Below are positions 45,703-53,714 of a DNA stretch of 64,000 nucleotides, one piece after another. The stretch spans positions 1 through 64,000 of the forward strand of contig QCUL01000006.1 in the NCBI GenBank assembly GCA_003210755.1, given 5' to 3'. Under the pieces are notes generated by a model. That model was not told the DNA's origin. It saw nothing but the letters and a program-made list of their open reading frames with translations, and ran no database searches. The position numbers were made by a program, and so were the translations under genes. The stretch is from Synechococcus sp. AG-679-C18. GTDB taxonomy: Bacteria; Cyanobacteriota; Cyanobacteriia; PCC-6307; Cyanobiaceae. The number at the start of each line of letters is the position of its first letter. Within the stretch, counting starts at the first letter, position 1.

Positions 45703-46019
45703 TGTGTGGGGTAAGGGTAAAAATATCGATCAGATTCAAAAATGAAGCTCAGCTGGGTTGAACATTCCACTCCGCTTGCGCGAAAAACTTTGCTTCAGGG
45801 GGAAAGATATGGGGTTTGGCGACCCTTGCCTACCGCTTGTGTTGGTGTGCTCACCCGAACCAGCACAGGGCTTCAGATCAGTCCGGGGAAGGGTGATCAG
45901 CATTGCTTATCAAGTTCAGTATGGACATTGATCTGCAAAAACCCCCGAAACGCTTGACGAGCTGCCTCTCGGCAGAGCAATGTCATCGGCGAACATTCCA
46001 CCCCCTTTATCGGTAGGCA

Positions 46020-46331
46020 ATGGCTAACGAAACCATGGGTATCGCTCTCGGCATGATCGAGACACGCGGCCTGGTCCCAGCGATCGAAGCAGCTGACGCC
46101 ATGACCAAGGCTGCTGAAGTGCGCCTGATTGGTCGTGAGTTCGTCGGCGGTGGCTACGTCACAGTTTTGGTACGTGGCGAAACAGGTGCCGTTAACGCGG
46201 CAGTGCGTGCAGGTGCAGATGCTTGCGAGCGTGTCGGCGACGGCCTCGTTGCGGCTCACATCATTGCTCGCCCTCATCGCGAAGTTGAGCCAGCACTCGG
46301 CAACGGCAACTTCCTCGGACAAAAGGATTGA
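46020..46331 (+). CDS. csoS1: Carboxysome hexameric BMC shell protein
   Basis: MANETMGIALGMIETRGLVPAIEAADAMTKAAEVRLIGREFVGGGYVTVLVRGETGAVNAAVRAGADACERVGDGLVAAHIIARPH. Confidence 0.97.
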   Translation: MANETMGIALGMIETRGLVPAIEAADAMTKAAEVRLIGREFVGGGYVTVLVRGETGAVNAAVRAGADACERVGDGLVAAHIIARPHREVEPALGNGNFLGQKD

Positions 46332-46345
46332 GATCAGTCGCTAAT

Positions 46346-46357
46346 CCCCTGACGGGG
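46346..46357 (+). other. Short intercistronic hairpin CCCC-TGAC-GGGG between csoS1 and cbbL
   Basis: Perfect 4-bp G:C stem, tetraloop TGAC, in the csoS1-cbbL spacer. Confidence 0.45.
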
Positions 46358-46399
46358 TCGCGCATCTCATTTCTCTTCCCGAACTAACGGAATTAATCC

Positions 46400-47812
46400 A
46401 TGAGCAAGAAGTACGACGCTGGGGTCAAGGAGTACAGAGACACTTACTGGACTCCTGATTACGTTCCCCTAGATACAGACCTGCTGGCCTGCTTTAAGTG
46501 CACTGGTCAAGAAGGTGTTCCCAAAGAAGAAGTAGCCGCTGCTGTGGCTGCTGAATCTTCAACAGGTACCTGGTCAACTGTGTGGTCTGAGCTCCTCACC
46601 GATCTCGACTTTTACAAAGGCCGTTGTTACCGGATCGAAGACGTCCCTGGTGACAAGGAGGCGTTCTATGCCTTCATCGCTTACCCCCTCGATCTGTTCG
46701 AAGAGGGTTCCATTACCAACGTTCTGACCTCGCTGGTCGGCAACGTGTTTGGATTTAAAGCATTGCGCCACTTGCGTCTGGAAGACATTCGCTTCCCGAT
46801 CGCCTTCATCAAGTGCTGCGCCGGACCGCCAAACGGCATCGCCGTTGAGCGTGATCGGATGAACAAGTATGGCCGCCCACTACTGGGTTGCACCATCAAG
46901 CCAAAGCTTGGTTTGAGCGGTAAGAACTATGGCCGGGTTGTCTATGAGTGCCTTCGCGGCGGTCTGGACTTCACGAAAGACGACGAGAACATCAACTCTC
47001 AGCCTTTCCAGCGCTGGCAGAACCGCTTCGAATTCGTTGCTGAAGCTATCAAGATTGCTGAACAGGAAACGGGCGAGCGGAAGGGTCACTACCTCAACGT
47101 GACTGCTAACACTCCCGAAGAGATGTATGAGCGTGCTGAGTTCGCTAAGGAACTCAATCAGCCCATCATCATGCACGACTTCATTACCGGTGGCTTCACA
47201 GCCAACACCGGTTTGTCGAAGTGGTGCCGCAAGAACGGCATGTTGCTGCACATTCACCGTGCCATGCACGCTGTGATTGATCGTCACCCCAAGCACGGCA
47301 TTCACTTCCGCGTACTTGCCAAGTGTCTGCGTTTGTCAGGTGGTGACCAGCTTCACACCGGCACTGTGGTCGGCAAACTGGAAGGTGATCGTCAGACCAC
47401 CCTCGGCTATATCGACCAACTACGCGAATCCTTCGTTCCTGAAGATCGCAGCCGTGGCAACTTCTTCGATCAGGACTGGGGTTCCATGCCTGGTGTGTTT
47501 GCCGTTGCTTCCGGCGGCATCCACGTTTGGCACATGCCCGCACTGGTTGCCATCTTCGGAGATGATTCAGTTCTCCAGTTCGGTGGTGGTACCCACGGTC
47601 ACCCCTGGGGCTCCGCAGCTGGCGCTGCAGCTAACCGTGTGGCCCTCGAGGCCTGCGTCAAGGCACGCAACGCCGGTCGTGAGATCGAGAAAGAAAGCCG
47701 CGACATCCTCATGGAAGCCGGTAAGCACAGCCCTGAGCTGGCGATCGCTCTCGAGACCTGGAAGGAGATCAAATTTGAGTTCGACACCGTCGACAAACTC
47801 GACGTTCAGTGA
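46400..47812 (+). CDS. cbbL: Form IA RuBisCO large subunit
   Basis: [79 protein letters not shown]. Confidence 0.99.
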   Translation: MSKKYDAGVKEYRDTYWTPDYVPLDTDLLACFKCTGQEGVPKEEVAAAVAAESSTGTWSTVWSELLTDLDFYKGRCYRIEDVPGDKEAFYAFIAYPLDLFEEGSITNVLTSLVGNVFGFKALRHLRLEDIRFPIAFIKCCAGPPNGIAVERDRMNKYGRPLLGCTIKPKLGLSGKNYGRVVYECLRGGLDFTKDDENINSQPFQRWQNRFEFVAEAIKIAEQETGERKGHYLNVTANTPEEMYERAEFAKELNQPIIMHDFITGGFTANTGLSKWCRKNGMLLHIHRAMHAVIDRHPKHGIHFRVLAKCLRLSGGDQLHTGTVVGKLEGDRQTTLGYIDQLRESFVPEDRSRGNFFDQDWGSMPGVFAVASGGIHVWHMPALVAIFGDDSVLQFGGGTHGHPWGSAAGAAANRVALEACVKARNAGREIEKESRDILMEAGKHSPELAIALETWKEIKFEFDTVDKLDVQ

Positions 47813-47847
47813 TCGGTGAACGGGGTGAATTTTCACCCCCCTACCGA
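47813..47847 (+). other. Two-tier hairpin in the cbbL-cbbS spacer
   Basis: TCGGT(gaac)GGGGTG-loop-CACCCC(cct)ACCGA: outer 5-bp and inner at least 6-bp stems starting right after the cbbL stop. Confidence 0.65.
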
Positions 47848-47904
47848 ACCTCAATACGACTCCGGCTGGAAAACTTTGATCCAGCCAAAACATTTTTTTA
47901 AAGC

Positions 47905-48255
47905 GTGATCCCCATGCCTTTTCAGAGCACCGTGGGTGACTACCAAACAGTCGCCACCCTGGAGACATTCGGCTTTCTTCCGCCGATGACCCAGGACGAG
48001 ATCTATGACCAGATCGCTTACATCATTGCCCAAGGTTGGAGCCCGCTCATTGAGCACGTCCACCCTTCCAATTCCATGGCCTCTTATTGGTCTTATTGGA
48101 AGCTCCCGTTCTTCGGTGAGAAGGATCTGAACGTTGTCGTAAGTGAACTCGAGGCTTGCCATCGCGCATACCCCGATCATCACGTTCGTATGGTCGGCTA
48201 CGACGCATACACCCAGGGCCAAGGTGCTTGTTTCGTTGTTTTCGAAGGACGCTGA
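47905..48255 (+). CDS. cbbS: Form IA RuBisCO small subunit
   Basis: MPFQSTVGDYQTVATLETFGFLPPMTQDEIYDQIAYIIAQGWSPLIEHVHPSNSMASYWSYWKLPFFGE. ATG of MPFQS is at about 47914; ORF opens at 47905. Confidence 0.98.
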   Translation: MIPMPFQSTVGDYQTVATLETFGFLPPMTQDEIYDQIAYIIAQGWSPLIEHVHPSNSMASYWSYWKLPFFGEKDLNVVVSELEACHRAYPDHHVRMVGYDAYTQGQGACFVVFEGR

Positions 48256-48275
48256 TCTTTCGGCTTCATGATTCC

Positions 48276-48306
48276 GAGCCCTGAATTGATCAGGGCTCAA
48301 ATTTTT
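48276..48306 (+). terminator. Terminator-like hairpin inside the cso operon (cbbS-csoS2 spacer)
   Basis: Perfect 9-bp stem GAGCCCTGA-attga-TCAGGGCTC followed by AAATTTTT. Confidence 0.75.
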
Positions 48307-48308
48307 CT

Positions 48309-48327
48309 GAAGGGACTTGTTCCCTTC
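48309..48327 (+). promoter_or_regulatory. Second hairpin downstream of the intra-operon terminator
   Basis: Perfect 7-bp stem GAAGGGA-cttgt-TCCCTTC, 27 nt upstream of the csoS2 ATG (48355). Confidence 0.6.
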
Positions 48328-48354
48328 AACTCACGTCGACATTCTCGGGCGGAC

Positions 48355-50742
48355 ATGGCAAGACTCTCTAGTCGCGAACTCGCACTTGAGCGCCGTAAGG
48401 CTCTCACCACTGCTGGTAAAAAAGCATCCGTTGCTGTTTCAGCAGGTGCAAATCGAGTTAGGACGGCCGACGATGCCCGCAAAACTCGCACCGATTCAGA
48501 TCCAGTCGCGTCAGTCTCTAGACACGCTGCTACTCCGATTTCTGTAGAGCGACCAAGCAATCCATCCTTAGCAGCCCCAACGTCCTCTCATCGTTCTCGT
48601 GTGAAACCTGTCAGTCAACCGAGTCGTGAACTTGTGCTGGCACGTCGAGAAGCACTCTCACGTCGTGGTAAGTCAGCAGACACCACAAGAGATCGGAATC
48701 GGGCTGAGATTGCCCGTAAAGCTGCAGCAACGACTTCTTCAACTGGGTCCTCTTCAACAAAGAAAGAGTGTGGTTGTGGTGGTGAAGCTGCCGTTGAAAA
48801 AGCCACTGGTGCGAGTCGTCGGTCTGTCTCTATCGATCTTTCAACCAAAACTTCCTCCCGCCGCACAACTTCTCCAAAGCGTCGTGCAATCGATAATCCC
48901 AGTCGTGCACTTGTTTTAGCCCGTCGTGAGGCCATGTCTAAGCATGGGAAAACAGCTGGTAAACAACCGACGAGTGCCGCTGCAGTTGCCCGTCAGGCAA
49001 ATCCTGACCTCACCAGTCGAGAGCTAGCTCAGCAAGTGCGTGAGCTTCGTGCAAAGTCGGGAGCCCGCAGTAAGCAGAGCGCTGGTGTGACGCGACCAAC
49101 TGGTCCTAACAAGAATGGATCTAAGCAAGTCGCTGCGGCAGATGCCCACTGGAAGGTTGGTGAATCAGAGACGACTGGTGGTCAGACAGTGACTGGAACT
49201 CAGGCCAATCGCTCCACTAAGACCACAGGCAACGAAGCCAGCACTTGCCGATCTATTACCGGTACTGAATATCTCGGTGCAGAAGTCTTCCAAACGTTCT
49301 GTCAGAACGCTCCTGTTTCAACTACGCCAGCCAAAGTTCGAGTGTCTGCCACTTCGCATGGCAACCGCGTAACTGGAAATGAAGTTGGGCGCTCTGAGAA
49401 GGTCACTGGAGATGAGCCCGGTACCTGTAAAAGCGTGACAGGCACTGAATATATCTCAGCAAATCAGAGCGCTGCCTACTGCGGTGGAACGAACCCCTCC
49501 CCTCGTAAAGTTGGTCACAGCCTTACGCAACAGGGACGTCCTGTGAGTGGTGTGATGGTGGGCAGATCTTCCAGCGTGACCGGCGACGAAGCTGGTGCGA
49601 ATCGTTCCCTCACGGGTGATCAATACTTAGGGTCAGATCCACTCCCTGAGGGGCGTCCAGCAGCCAAGGTTGGTTTGTCTGGAACTCTCTCTGGAACAGG
49701 TGTTACCGGCACGATGGTTGGCCGTTCCTCAAATGTCACGGGCGATGAATTTGGATCTTGCCATCGTGTAACCGGTGATCAGTACATCAGTTCAGAACAA
49801 GTCAATTCGTTTTGTGGAGCGAAGCCAGATCCAGAAGCGGCCAAGGTTGGATTCAGTATCACCAACCGCAACCAGGTGGTCAGTGGCACGCGTACTGGGC
49901 GCTCCGAGAAGGTCACCGGTGACGAGCCAGGAAGTTGTAAGGCAGTGACGGGAACTCCTTACGCAGGTCTTGAACAGGCTGGCCAGTATTGCGGTAATTC
50001 AGCAGTCCAAGCGATTCGTGAGCGGACACCTGTGCGCCCCGGTACTCCTGCAGCTCCAATGACAGGCCTACAGCCAGGTATTGGTGGAGTGATGACAGGT
50101 GGTGAACGAGGAGCTTGTGAAGTTGTGACCGGCACTCCTTACATCGGTGCCGATCAGCTTTCAGCCGCCTGTGGGGCAGAAGCACCCGCTGGAACAGACA
50201 GTCATGGTCAATCCCCAGAAGGGTCCAGTTGGACTCGATTCAGTGTGGTCTCCCCAGCGCGAGCTGTTCAGCAACAACGGGATTCCGGCAAAGGGGTCAC
50301 TGGTACGTCCTACGAAGACAGCAGCCGAATTACGGGCCCTTTTGATTTGGCCGGTGGGAAAATCACCGGCACGGAGCAATTCCGATTTGATAATCGCGAA
50401 TTTCAGGAGCGTCACAGCCAACGTCAAGTCCAACGTCAATTTCAACCCACCACACCTGAGGTTGAAGCCGCTGCTCAAGAACCTGCTTCCCGGGTCACAG
50501 GAGAAGGCTCTTCTACCAAAGTCACTGGTGATGACTGGGATCGTGGCAAACACGTAACGGGTACGGAAGGCGTCTCAGCTCGTCGCCGTAATCCAAGCCG
50601 CTCCGGCGCGAGGGAAGCAATGCCCCCATTTGAACGAAAGCGAAACGATCAGTCCGAGTGGCCGGAAAGTCGTGTCACTGGTTCCAGTGGCAACACTGGA
50701 AAAGGTTCACTGATCACCGTCTCTGGCGGAGCACGGGGCTGA
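48355..50742 (+). CDS. csoS2: Carboxysome assembly protein CsoS2
   Basis: N-repeats (SSRELALERRKALTTAGKKA, SRELVLARREALSRRGKSA, SRALVLARREAMSKHGKTA), VTG-rich middle repeats with paired Cys, C-terminal SRVTGSSGNTGKGSLITVSGGARG. ORF opens at 48268. Confidence 0.97.
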   Translation: MARLSSRELALERRKALTTAGKKASVAVSAGANRVRTADDARKTRTDSDPVASVSRHAATPISVERPSNPSLAAPTSSHRSRVKPVSQPSRELVLARREALSRRGKSADTTRDRNRAEIARKAAATTSSTGSSSTKKECGCGGEAAVEKATGASRRSVSIDLSTKTSSRRTTSPKRRAIDNPSRALVLARREAMSKHGKTAGKQPTSAAAVARQANPDLTSRELAQQVRELRAKSGARSKQSAGVTRPTGPNKNGSKQVAAADAHWKVGESETTGGQTVTGTQANRSTKTTGNEASTCRSITGTEYLGAEVFQTFCQNAPVSTTPAKVRVSATSHGNRVTGNEVGRSEKVTGDEPGTCKSVTGTEYISANQSAAYCGGTNPSPRKVGHSLTQQGRPVSGVMVGRSSSVTGDEAGANRSLTGDQYLGSDPLPEGRPAAKVGLSGTLSGTGVTGTMVGRSSNVTGDEFGSCHRVTGDQYISSEQVNSFCGAKPDPEAAKVGFSITNRNQVVSGTRTGRSEKVTGDEPGSCKAVTGTPYAGLEQAGQYCGNSAVQAIRERTPVRPGTPAAPMTGLQPGIGGVMTGGERGACEVVTGTPYIGADQLSAACGAEAPAGTDSHGQSPEGSSWTRFSVVSPARAVQQQRDSGKGVTGTSYEDSSRITGPFDLAGGKITGTEQFRFDNREFQERHSQRQVQRQFQPTTPEVEAAAQEPASRVTGEGSSTKVTGDDWDRGKHVTGTEGVSARRRNPSRSGAREAMPPFERKRNDQSEWPESRVTGSSGNTGKGSLITVSGGARG
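49153..50190 (+). repeat. CsoS2 middle (M) repeats, about six copies
   Basis: Repeated pattern KVG.S.T..G..VTG...GRS.KVTGDE.G.C..VTG..Y......YC seen by eye in the translation. Confidence 0.85.
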
Positions 50743-50749
50743 TCAACTG

Positions 50750-52510
50750 ATGGTTTGGTCTAAGCCTTCTAGCGGCAGGCGACCTCTGTTTCCCACCGCT
50801 CCAACTCGACGTCAGATGCAACGGGAGAAATCCGAAGCCACGTTGTCCTCCCAAGCTGATAAGGGGCCAGTGTCGGCTCGCTCCGCTTCCCTAGAGAGGA
50901 GACGCGCTCTCACCACATCGGGTAAAGCAGCTGTTTTGGTGCAGGGCACCACTGGCGCTGGACGAGTGAGAACAAGTCAAGACAGCAGACGTTTAATTCC
51001 CCAACAACCTGGTTGGGTGCGTCGAGATCAGAGCCAAACAGTTGAGCTGTCTGGACACTTGAATCGCTCTACACCTTTCTCTTCCAATCGTTCAGTAGCC
51101 AATGGCAACCATCCTCTTACGGATCAGGTCGCTAACGATCACCTAGGTGCTTACGAATTAGAAGTCAAGGGGCGCTTCGAAAGAATCGTTCCGCTACTTC
51201 AGAAAGTCTCAGCTCTCCAACATCAATCGGATTTCATCGATCAGGCACAGCTTTTGGCTCGCCGTGAACTCGGATTTGACTTGCCCTCCCACATTCTTGA
51301 GACCGCCTGGGTACGTCCTTTGGACATGAGAGCGCTTTATGCCTGGTGCGTTTTCGAATCGCATCGTGTATTCAGTGATTCTTTCTTTCAGAACGACCCT
51401 CTCGCTTCATCTTCAGGGAGTGAGGCAGCAAGGTCTTTTGATCAATTTCTCCTTGATTGTGGTTTTCATCTGCTTGACGTGACACCTTGCTCGGATGGCC
51501 GGCTGGCTCATTCCATTGCTTATGCCTTGCGCATTCCGTTTAGTTCAGTTCGCCGTCGCTCCCATGCTGGAGCCATGTTTGATGTTGAAAACACGGTCAA
51601 TCGATGGGTCAAGACTGAGCACCGCCGTTATCGCGAATCAACCCCCAACGCAGCTAGCGATGACACGAGCTACCTCAAGGTAGTGACATATCACTTCAGC
51701 TCATTGGATCCAAATCATCAGGGCTGCGCTGCGCATGGAAGCGACGATAATTTGGCAGCTTCCGCTGGATATCAACGTCTCCTTGATTTTCGTCAGGCCG
51801 TTGAAAACAGCTTTTGCTGCGGAGCTTCCGTTGATTTGTTGCTGATTGGACTTGATACCGATTCAGACGCGATTCGTGTTCATCCACCGACCAACGACAG
51901 CTCCACTCAATTGGATCGTTGGGTTTCGGCTCAAGATCTTTACGACGCAACCTTGTTGATGCCTCCTGATCAAGCGTTGGCTCAAATTGCCGAAGCTGTT
52001 GAAACAGGAGCTTCTGGAACGATGAGTTCAGGAATGATTTCATTCCTCACTCGTTTGATTTCAAATAATATTTCTCAGATTGATTATGTTCGTCAACTTC
52101 ATGGTGGACCTTATCCCGATGCAGGCCACGCTGAACGTTTTATTGGTGTTGGGATTGGTTTTAAGGAAGTGCATCTACGGAATCTGACTTATTTTGCTCA
52201 CCTCGACACTGTTGAAGAGGGTGCACCAGATTTAGATGTTGGTGTAAAAATATTCAAGGGTTTAAATGTTTCACGTGATCTTCCTATCCCTGTCGTGATT
52301 CGTTTTGATTACTCCGGTGCTGTTCCTGGTGCGCGAGAACGCGCGATTTCTGATTGTCAGAGAGTTAATTTGGCGATTTCCAATCGCTATTCAAAACTTG
52401 TACGCGATGGATTACTTCACACATGTTTGACGATTCGAGACCGAAGTCAAACGTCACCCGCAGAAGTTGTGGGGTCCACTCTCGATCCTGATCTTCAGGA
52501 GGCTCACTGA
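50750..52510 (+). CDS. csoSCA: Carboxysomal carbonic anhydrase CsoSCA (CsoS3)
   Basis: LDCGFHLLDVTPCSDGRLAHSIAYALRIPFSSVRRRSHAGAMFDVENTVNRWVKTEHRRYRE; YHFSSLDPNHQGCAAHGSDD; position between csoS2 and csoS4A. Confidence 0.96.
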   Translation: MVWSKPSSGRRPLFPTAPTRRQMQREKSEATLSSQADKGPVSARSASLERRRALTTSGKAAVLVQGTTGAGRVRTSQDSRRLIPQQPGWVRRDQSQTVELSGHLNRSTPFSSNRSVANGNHPLTDQVANDHLGAYELEVKGRFERIVPLLQKVSALQHQSDFIDQAQLLARRELGFDLPSHILETAWVRPLDMRALYAWCVFESHRVFSDSFFQNDPLASSSGSEAARSFDQFLLDCGFHLLDVTPCSDGRLAHSIAYALRIPFSSVRRRSHAGAMFDVENTVNRWVKTEHRRYRESTPNAASDDTSYLKVVTYHFSSLDPNHQGCAAHGSDDNLAASAGYQRLLDFRQAVENSFCCGASVDLLLIGLDTDSDAIRVHPPTNDSSTQLDRWVSAQDLYDATLLMPPDQALAQIAEAVETGASGTMSSGMISFLTRLISNNISQIDYVRQLHGGPYPDAGHAERFIGVGIGFKEVHLRNLTYFAHLDTVEEGAPDLDVGVKIFKGLNVSRDLPIPVVIRFDYSGAVPGARERAISDCQRVNLAISNRYSKLVRDGLLHTCLTIRDRSQTSPAEVVGSTLDPDLQEAH

Positions 52511-52512
52511 TT

Positions 52513-52800
52513 ATGTTAATTGTTAAAGTCATTAAACCACTAGTATCTACTAACCGCATTCCTGATTTCGAACATAAACATCTACAGGTTGTTTTGGACG
52601 GCAGTACTCAAAAAGTTGCTGTTGATGCTGTTGGCGCTAAACCTGGAGATTGGGTGATTTGTGTAAGCAGTTCTGCAGCTAGGGAAGCTGCAGGAAGTAA
52701 GTCTTACCCAAGTGACCTAACAATTGTTGGGATTATTGATCATTGGGACCCTGATCCACCTAAAACGTCTCCGCCTGCATTTAAGGAGTCGAAGAATTAA
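52513..52800 (+). CDS. csoS4A: Carboxysome vertex protein CsoS4A
   Basis: BMV/EutN-CcmL-like: MLIVKVIKPLVSTNRIPDFEHKHLQVVLDG...AVDAVGAKPGDWVICVSSSAAREAAGSKSYPSDLTIVGIIDHW. Confidence 0.95.
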   Translation: MLIVKVIKPLVSTNRIPDFEHKHLQVVLDGSTQKVAVDAVGAKPGDWVICVSSSAAREAAGSKSYPSDLTIVGIIDHWDPDPPKTSPPAFKESKN

Positions 52801-53051
52801 TGGAAATCATGCAGGTGATGGGCACATTGGTCTGTACCTGTCGCGTTGCAGGTTTGGATCACATGCACATGCGCATTCTCAAAAACAACAAAGGAAAGAA
52901 GCTCGTTGCCGTCGACCCGGTTGGAGCTCGTGAGGGCAATTGGGTTTTCACGGCTAGTGGTTCAGCTGCAAGACATGCCTGTCCGGATAACACCGTTCTG
53001 ACCGACCTCACTATTGGTGGAATCATCGATCACTGGATGCCTGATGGATAA
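52800..53051 (+). CDS. csoS4B: Carboxysome vertex protein CsoS4B
   Basis: MEIMQVMGTLVCTCRVAGLDHMHMRILKNNKGKKLVAVDPVGAREGNWVFTASGSAARHACPDNTVLTDLTIGGIIDHW; overlaps the csoS4A stop. Confidence 0.95.
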   Translation: MEIMQVMGTLVCTCRVAGLDHMHMRILKNNKGKKLVAVDPVGAREGNWVFTASGSAARHACPDNTVLTDLTIGGIIDHWMPDG

Positions 53052-53095
53052 CTGATTCACGCTCTGCTACTCCGATCCTCACTCCCCTTAATCCA

Positions 53096-53635
53096 ATGGC
53101 CACTCCTACTCCTCGCCGACGCTCCAGTGCAGACGCTGCTGCAGCGACCTCCGCAAGCAAAGCTGTGCCATCTTCCTCTTCAGCATCAAAGGCAACTGTT
53201 GATGTGAAGCCTCTTGCAAGCAACGCGGCCTCCTCAAAAAGTGCTTCCTCTCGAACTACGTCTCGAGGCACTTCTTCAGGAGGCAATAGCGGAAGTGGCT
53301 CAGCTCTCAATCCTTCGTCTACCTCATCTCAGAGACCTTTTTTCGGAATTGCTCTTGGCATGATCGAGACGCGAGGAATGGTTCCTGCGATTGAGGCTGC
53401 GGATGCAATGACGAAAGCTGCCGAAGTTCAACTCATTAGCCGTGAATACGTGGGTGGTGGTTATGTCACCGTGATGGTTCGTGGAGAAACTGGAGCGGTT
53501 AACGCTGCGGTGCGTGCTGGGGCCGACGCTTGTGAACGTGTTGGTGACGGCCTTGTTGCAGCTCACATCATTGCTCGTCCTCACGATGAGGTTGAGCCAG
53601 CTCTCTCCTGTACAAATGTGACGCGTCGGATGTGA
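53096..53635 (+). CDS. csoS1E: CsoS1E-type BMC shell protein with long low-complexity N-terminal extension
   Basis: About 80-aa Ser/Ala/Thr-rich N-terminus followed by a BMC domain nearly identical to csoS1 (GIALGMIETRGMVPAIEAADAMTKAAEVQLISREYVGGGYVTVMVRGETGAVNAAVRAGADACERVGDGLVAAHIIARPH). Confidence 0.92.
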   Translation: MATPTPRRRSSADAAAATSASKAVPSSSSASKATVDVKPLASNAASSKSASSRTTSRGTSSGGNSGSGSALNPSSTSSQRPFFGIALGMIETRGMVPAIEAADAMTKAAEVQLISREYVGGGYVTVMVRGETGAVNAAVRAGADACERVGDGLVAAHIIARPHDEVEPALSCTNVTRRM

Positions 53636-53714
53636 TGGTTACGACAACGGTCCCTTACCTCGTCTAGATTCCCGCCCCAAGTTCACTTTCAACGGCGCAA
53701 ACGCCCCGTTTCCT

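Noticed and set aside
45742-45957. 71-aa ORF upstream of csoS1
   Set aside because: Residue composition not convincing; overlaps the probable csoS1 promoter region and a repeated motif. Treated as non-coding.
46880-47305. 141-aa minus-strand ORF (and similar ones across cbbL)
   Set aside because: Antisense to cbbL; explained by the strong codon bias of a highly expressed gene.
50161-50553. 130- to 136-aa ORFs in other frames of csoS2
   Set aside because: Overlap the well-supported csoS2 frame in low-stop repetitive sequence.
48355-50742. Repeats in csoS2 as a possible CRISPR or minisatellite array
   Set aside because: The periodicity is protein-level (N- and M-repeats); DNA copies are diverged and there are no spacers.
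48355-50742. Programmed -1 frameshift producing a short CsoS2 isoform, as in Halothiobacillus
   Set aside because: I could not identify a convincing slippery heptamer plus downstream structure by eye; needs a computed search.
53023-53310. 95-aa minus-strand ORF
   Set aside because: Antisense to the low-complexity csoS1E extension; Glu/Ala-rich shadow of Ser/Ala codons.
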